From: Symsagittifera roscoffensis
Taxonomy: Eukaryota; Xenacoelomorpha; Acoela; Convolutidae
Assembly (NCBI RefSeq): GCF_963678635.1
Contig: NC_087066.1
Coordinates: 33,671,301-33,735,300, forward strand
Direction of reading: 5' to 3'
DNA length: 64,000 bases
Shown here one piece after another: positions 58,867 to 64,000 of this stretch. Every line of letters begins with the position of its first letter. Positions within the stretch are counted from its first letter, which is position 1. Position numbers and translations under genes: made by a program. The notes beneath the pieces are model-generated. The model was not told where the DNA came from. It was given only the letters and a program-made list of their open reading frames with translations, and ran no database searches.

Positions 58867-60606
58867 TCTGGTGCGACCATAAGTCTCGATCAAGACCTTA
58901 AAAAACAAATTAGTTTAGAACTAACAGATAGATTAGAATTGAACAAAAATATTATCAAAAATGTTACATGATAATAATCTAATTGAAATGTCTCTACGAC
59001 TCAATAGATCAGAACCGCTAATCCGCACAATAATAGAACTACCAGGCATTGGAAGAAGACCTCGGACAAGAGACGATCTACGACTACGAAGGAACTTACC
59101 ATTAGGTTTCATGGTCGTACGGTAAAAGCCAGACCAAACTTTTATATTTAGGATTTTATTAAGAAAGAATTTAGATTTTCATTTGCAAACATAGAAACCT
59201 TGAAGAAAAATCTTCAATGATTACTACAGGCGCTAAATCCTATTTACTATTGTACAATAACAATTTATAAAAACATCTCAAATCGTTCCCTCTGAATCTG
59301 CACTAAATTTAAAAAGATATCTGAAAAATATATTTATTGAAAGAAAAAAGAAAAATTAGTTGAAATGATCATTAATTATTAGTATATACAAATCATCCTA
59401 GCATCCCCAGCTTTATCACCTAAACATAATAGCAATCATTTAAACCATTAATATAATCAAACACTAAAATTTTTATCAAATAAATTTAAATTATCTTTAA
59501 AACCTTAACTAAATTTTTATCTTTCTTTCATCTCAACTTATTCAATATTAAACCAGATCATCAAGGCTTTCCTTAGATCTCCATTAAAAATTAAATTAAA
59601 TCCATTTTATATCATTGAACATTATATACTGATCATCAAGGCCTATCTTTGGATCAAAAAGAACAATTTTGTTCTCCCCCACCCAATAATAAAGTGTCTT
59701 ACGACCTCAAACGTCGATTCACAACCCAACCCTTTTTAAAGACCCAGGATTATTAGAATTTTTCAATCATACTAACCATTCAAATTAAGCTAAACAGTGA
59801 AGAACTTCGGTCATTCATCCTTCACTTAATCCCCCCTCTTACCTGGCCCAGGCTAAACCTTAAATCTTAGTAAGTATTAAAATAGTATCTAACGAACTAC
59901 CTGTGTTCTAATTATACCTGAACCTTGTGGATTGATTTACTATTCTCCAACCCTTGAACACAATCACTACCCCTAAGTAAGATTAAGAAAGTTAACACCT
60001 TAATTTAGAATAGCCACGAGAAAGTAAAAATCATTCTTCGGAATCGATATATACTTTTCTCTCCAACCCTACATAAAACACCCAAGTTAGGCTAACCAAA
60101 AAATCGTAAGGACTAACAGTCTAGGATTTTAAAATCACTAATAAAAACCTTGCACCCTTCATCCTAAACCTTATGTCACTGAACAATTTAGGAAATAAAC
60201 AAACAATCGTACTACACAGTTGTAAAATAAATAACGAAACATACGATCTTGTAATTACACCGCATAAACAAACAATCGGATATATTCGCACAAAACGTCA
60301 AATAAAAAGAAAAATTTTAAGTATGTAGAGACAAATTACACGAAAAAGATTCTCAAAGCGTAGAAACGCAGTCTCTGATTTAGAGCGATTTAGATGCACT
60401 CTACAAACTAAAAGATACAGTAAATAAAAACCACCCAGTTCACGATTAATTATACTTTTCCGATTCAGAAGCTACATCACATTCATCAAAACAAAGTAAA
60501 AGAAGAATAAAAAAGATATACAAAAATAAATCAGTACGTTTATACAGTTGGAACCAACCAATCAGACACATTGAACATTACGCACTGACAGTCATAAAAC
60601 GAAAAA
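58867..60606 (+). other. Leader region of the LTR element
   Basis: 1.7 kb of AT-rich sequence without an open frame between the possible primer-binding site and the gag start. Nothing else recognised. Confidence 0.5.
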
Positions 60607-63600
60607 ATGAGTCCAAGCCCAAGTGACGAAAGTCCAGACGAAGACTCTGTTTTTCCATTTATCATCATTACACTCACTGAAGACAGAGGACAAACACAAT
60701 TTTGTCATAATCTAATCGCAAATATATTTGAACAAGGAAATAGCCCATGTAAAGCAGAATTCCCAGAAATAAAAATCAAAAGACAAATTGTCGATCATTA
60801 CTTAAAAGGAATATGTAACTTAACACAACAATATGGAATTTACACCATAGAACTCAGTACAACAAGAAATTTTATATGTTATCCAAACAGATGATGTCCA
60901 TAAAGAAATTTCAAAAGTATTCACAGAATATATTAAAAACATAGAACATCAAAATTCACAGAGAGCAAATTCAATTTTCACAAACGATGTTTTGCAATAA
61001 TATATAATTATTTATCTATACTAGAAAAAACAGAAACCGAAAGCACATCACCGGTTCAAACATCAAGACACACAAATGTAAGAAATGAAATTGCCGCATT
61101 CTCAGCATTTTTAAACACAATCCGTGAAAATTTTTCAAATAACGAAACTTCGCCAAATGTTACACAAGATTTACGAAAAATCTTAGCACGGTTTATAATT
61201 GACCATTTTACCCACAATATAGATTTAATTGCACAAGCAAGAAAAAATTTTAGATCCCAAAGTACAAATGATGACACTGTCATTGCCGAACAGTCAGATT
61301 ACGCTTGGGACCCTGAATGGTCTCATCCATTATTTCTGAATATTCCAATAGACATCTCAAGTCAAGCAATCAGTACAATAACTATTCACAAAGCTTATAT
61401 AAAAGTAATTCCACTAACAATAGACGCAACACCTTTTAACTAAAGTTCATTTTTACCTGATAGAAGACAAAATAATAGTTTAAATTCAACTCTTGTACAA
61501 CATGAAAACTTAAATGGAACTAGAAATCTTACACAACAAGATATTCAAACACCATCACATTTTATAAATGAAGAAATAGTTGAAACAATTGTAACAACCA
61601 CACAACAAAGTATTTCACCAATACATCCAAACCTAACAACGCCAAAACCAAAGACTTCAATGTAACCCCAAGTAACATTGCAATCTACAGTTAAACCCTC
61701 GGTTGCTCCAAAATATTCACATATGGATTACCAAACATTTAGACCAATGACGAAACCAACACAAAAACAAAGAATATTCACCAGAAGTAACTTTACAGAA
61801 CACAATTATAACTATGTAAATAGAGCGCAAACATCTAAACCTCCTCGTACAAATCAGCATAATCGTTCATTTTCACAACGACAAAAACCCCAACAACACA
61901 CATCAAATTTCGTAAATTTTAATGATAACCCACGTATTCCAACAGACCCAAGTGAAAACTATCCATTTTTTTCAATAGAAAAAAATAGTAAAAAACTATA
62001 CCAATATAAACAAAAAACACCTTAGTATACACCTAATTATCACTAATCAAATGATGATGATTTTCATGACGAAAACCATCAACAAAATTTTCACAACCAA
62101 AGACTCCAGTCTTATCACGTAAATCAACCAGATATTTTTGAACCACATACACGAGAACAACATATGCGACAACTTCGATCAAATTACGAACCTCAAAATA
62201 ATAATTTTGATTCACAAAATCCAGCAAATACTGATTATTATCAACCAACGCAAATGCAAAACGAAATACCACTACCATATTATTTGCAACAACATGAGAT
62301 AACAAAAAATCAACTGACAAATTTTTCACAAATGCCAAACGCCGCAGAATCACTACAAATGTTTATGAATCCATACCTCATGGGTGGATCATCAAAAACA
62401 TCAAATAAACCACAAATGATATTCACAGGCACAGACCCTGAATATTCTGTAGAAGACTATTTAAATGCAGTCACAGCAAATTTAATTTCAAATATCGGAC
62501 CTGAACCAATTAATACACCACTCCATCAAAATTGGATACATAGACGCACAGCGTTAATCCAAACAACACTTGATGGCGCAGCTCAGAAATGGTTTTCAGT
62601 TTTACCAATAGAAATAAAAACAAATTGGAAAAGATTACACAAGTATTTTCAAAAATGTTTGATTCTGAAAGAAATAAACAACACCAAAGAGTTTTATGCA
62701 ATCAAAAACAATAAGATAACCAAAATAAACCACAAAAGTACAAAGAACCGAATAAATCATTCTATCAAAACATGAAAAAGGATCAAAATTCTCCCAAAAA
62801 ATGTACATAGTAACAACAGCTCTGATAAACCACTCCCAAATAACTCAAATTACTCAAGAAACCAATCAACCTATAACTCTAGTTATAGAGGTAGATCACC
62901 AGAACAAAGAAATTCACGAAATTTCTCACAAAATAGATATAGTTGATCAAATAGCCAAAATAACCAATATAGAAACAACTATTCACGATCAAATTCTAGA
63001 AATAGATACTATTCAAACGATAGATCACGTAATTAATCGTACAATAGAAATTGAAACTACTCAAATAACAGAAATAGAAGTTATTCAAACAACAGAAACC
63101 AACGTTACCAAAACAATAGATCAAGAAACAATTCCTACCACAGATCTAATTATCAAGGAAACAATAACAATTACTATAATAGGTCACGAAACAACTCACA
63201 AAATAGGAATCCCAACTATAACAATCGAAGAAACTAATCTCAATCCCCTTATTGAAACAACAATCGTTACCCTGATTCCCAACACAAATATAGAAGTAAC
63301 ACACCGAAACATCAGCAGCGACAAATTAATCAGGTACAAACAACTGAAGAAACATCTTCAGATGCCCCTGGTATTGACAACACAAAGTACCGAACTACAA
63401 TTAAACTACATTAATTGTGAATCAACAGACAGCGAGAGTGATACAAATAACACTATCTCAGTTAATATGATCACAGTCGAAAACGACTACGAACCCATTA
63501 TATACGAACAACCCTCTAGTTCACACATTTACGAAGTCAATCGGAACTTCTTCAAGACTACTATACTAGACCCATAAGAAACGATGTATCAATTGAACAG

Positions 63601-63760
63601 AATGTAAACGAAATAAATACAGTAGTCAATAACGAAAAACAACTCTCAAGTGCAAATCACACTTACCAAAATATACAAAAAGAACAGCCAAGAAAAAAAA
63701 TTTGGACAATCCCATTTCTCTTAGAAAGCCCAAAAAGTAAAGAATTTCAACCACCCGATC
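60607..63760 (+). pseudogene. Gag of Ty3/gypsy-like LTR retrotransposon, broken
   Basis: ATG at 60607 opens SPSPSDESPDEDSVFPFIII; the frame shifts near 60880. From about 61035 to 62670 one frame dominates, interrupted by single stops (61441, 61662, 62022, 62037). It contains MIFTGTDPEYSVEDYLNAV, TLDGAAQKWFSVLPIEIK and WKRLHKYFQK, a retrotransposon capsid signature. After another shift an R/S/N/Y-rich tail (SYRGRSPEQRNSRNFSQ) follows, an RNA-binding region in place of a zinc knuckle. Confidence 0.75.
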
Positions 63761-64000
63761 TTGAAATAGATTTTTATAATTGATTCAGGAGCAGAATCAA
63801 ATATTATTAACATCCCTACTTGGAATGAAATCAAATTATTACACCCAATCCTAACACCTATAAAGACCGCCAGTAAATTAGCAACAGCACAAGGATCAAC
63901 ATAAGTAAATTACGGAAAAATCCAACTTTTCCTTGTTCCCACTAGAACAGTGGAACAAAATAAAATACTAAATAAACCATTTAAACAAACATTTCACATT
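63700..64000 (+). pseudogene. Aspartic protease, start, cut by window end
   Basis: FIIDSGAESNIINIPTWNEI carries the D-S-G retropepsin triplet, followed by LATAQGS and GKIQLFLVPT. A one-base shift lies just before FIIDSG near 63773. RT and integrase should follow beyond the window. Confidence 0.75.

Noticed and set aside
62801-63577. 258-residue I/T-rich open frame
   Set aside because: Another frame of the same stretch gives an R/S/N/Y-rich gag tail continuing the capsid frame's composition; the I/T run is an out-of-frame reading of the AAY/YRN repeats.

Overview
The window is an AT-rich, intron-bearing nuclear segment from an animal, most likely an invertebrate: GT-AG introns split a gene whose protein is animal-wide, and the rest is dense with hAT, CR1/Jockey-type, Ty3/gypsy-type and SINE-like mobile DNA. 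I cannot name the species. No bacterial operon, CRISPR array or rRNA is present.

The only host gene I can support runs on the minus strand from 56903 down to 26823: the serine/threonine kinase STK36 (Fused), a Hedgehog and motile-cilium (central pair) protein. I traced 22 exons whose reading phases all join, giving about 1299 residues from the end of the kinase domain, through a charged linker, to a long alpha-helical ARM/HEAT-like C-terminal half. The kinase N-lobe and catalytic loop must lie beyond 64 kb, because 57-64 kb is repeats and an LTR element.

Layout. 1-8.7 kb: AT-rich repeats, including a higher-order tandem array with a period of about 2067 bp built from three monomers carrying tRNA-like box A sequence. 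8.7-15.4 kb: gene-poor, with a C-rich broken coding stretch, LTR fragments, tRNA-like pieces and an 85-bp tandem duplication. 15.4-30.1 kb: the 3' end of STK36 in three copies, C (26.8-29.6 kb, native, joined to the upstream exons), B (18.3-21.0 kb, seven intact exons) and A (16.3-17.3 kb, four exons, decayed). A gypsy-type element (21.6-26.5 kb) sits between B and C, and its LTR also precedes A and B. 30.9-31.1 kb: exon 15. 31.2-43.4 kb: a 12-kb intron filled with hAT transposase remnants in a roughly 1.16-kb tandem array, invaded by a SINE and a PHD/SGNH-bearing LINE. 43.4-44.9 kb: exons 12-14. 44.9-49.6 kb: a second LINE in the next intron. 49.9-52.8 kb: exons 4-11. 52.8-55.9 kb: a third, GC-rich LINE. 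56.5-56.9 kb: three kinase exons. 57.1-64 kb: an LTR retrotransposon on the plus strand (broken LTR, possible primer site, gag, start of protease) whose LTR is split by a 175-bp tandem repeat.

The autonomous-type elements inside or abutting STK36 lie antisense to it. The most notable structure is the stepwise duplication of the STK36 3' end, apparently shaped by an LTR element and by a 450-bp interspersed repeat found at the junctions.
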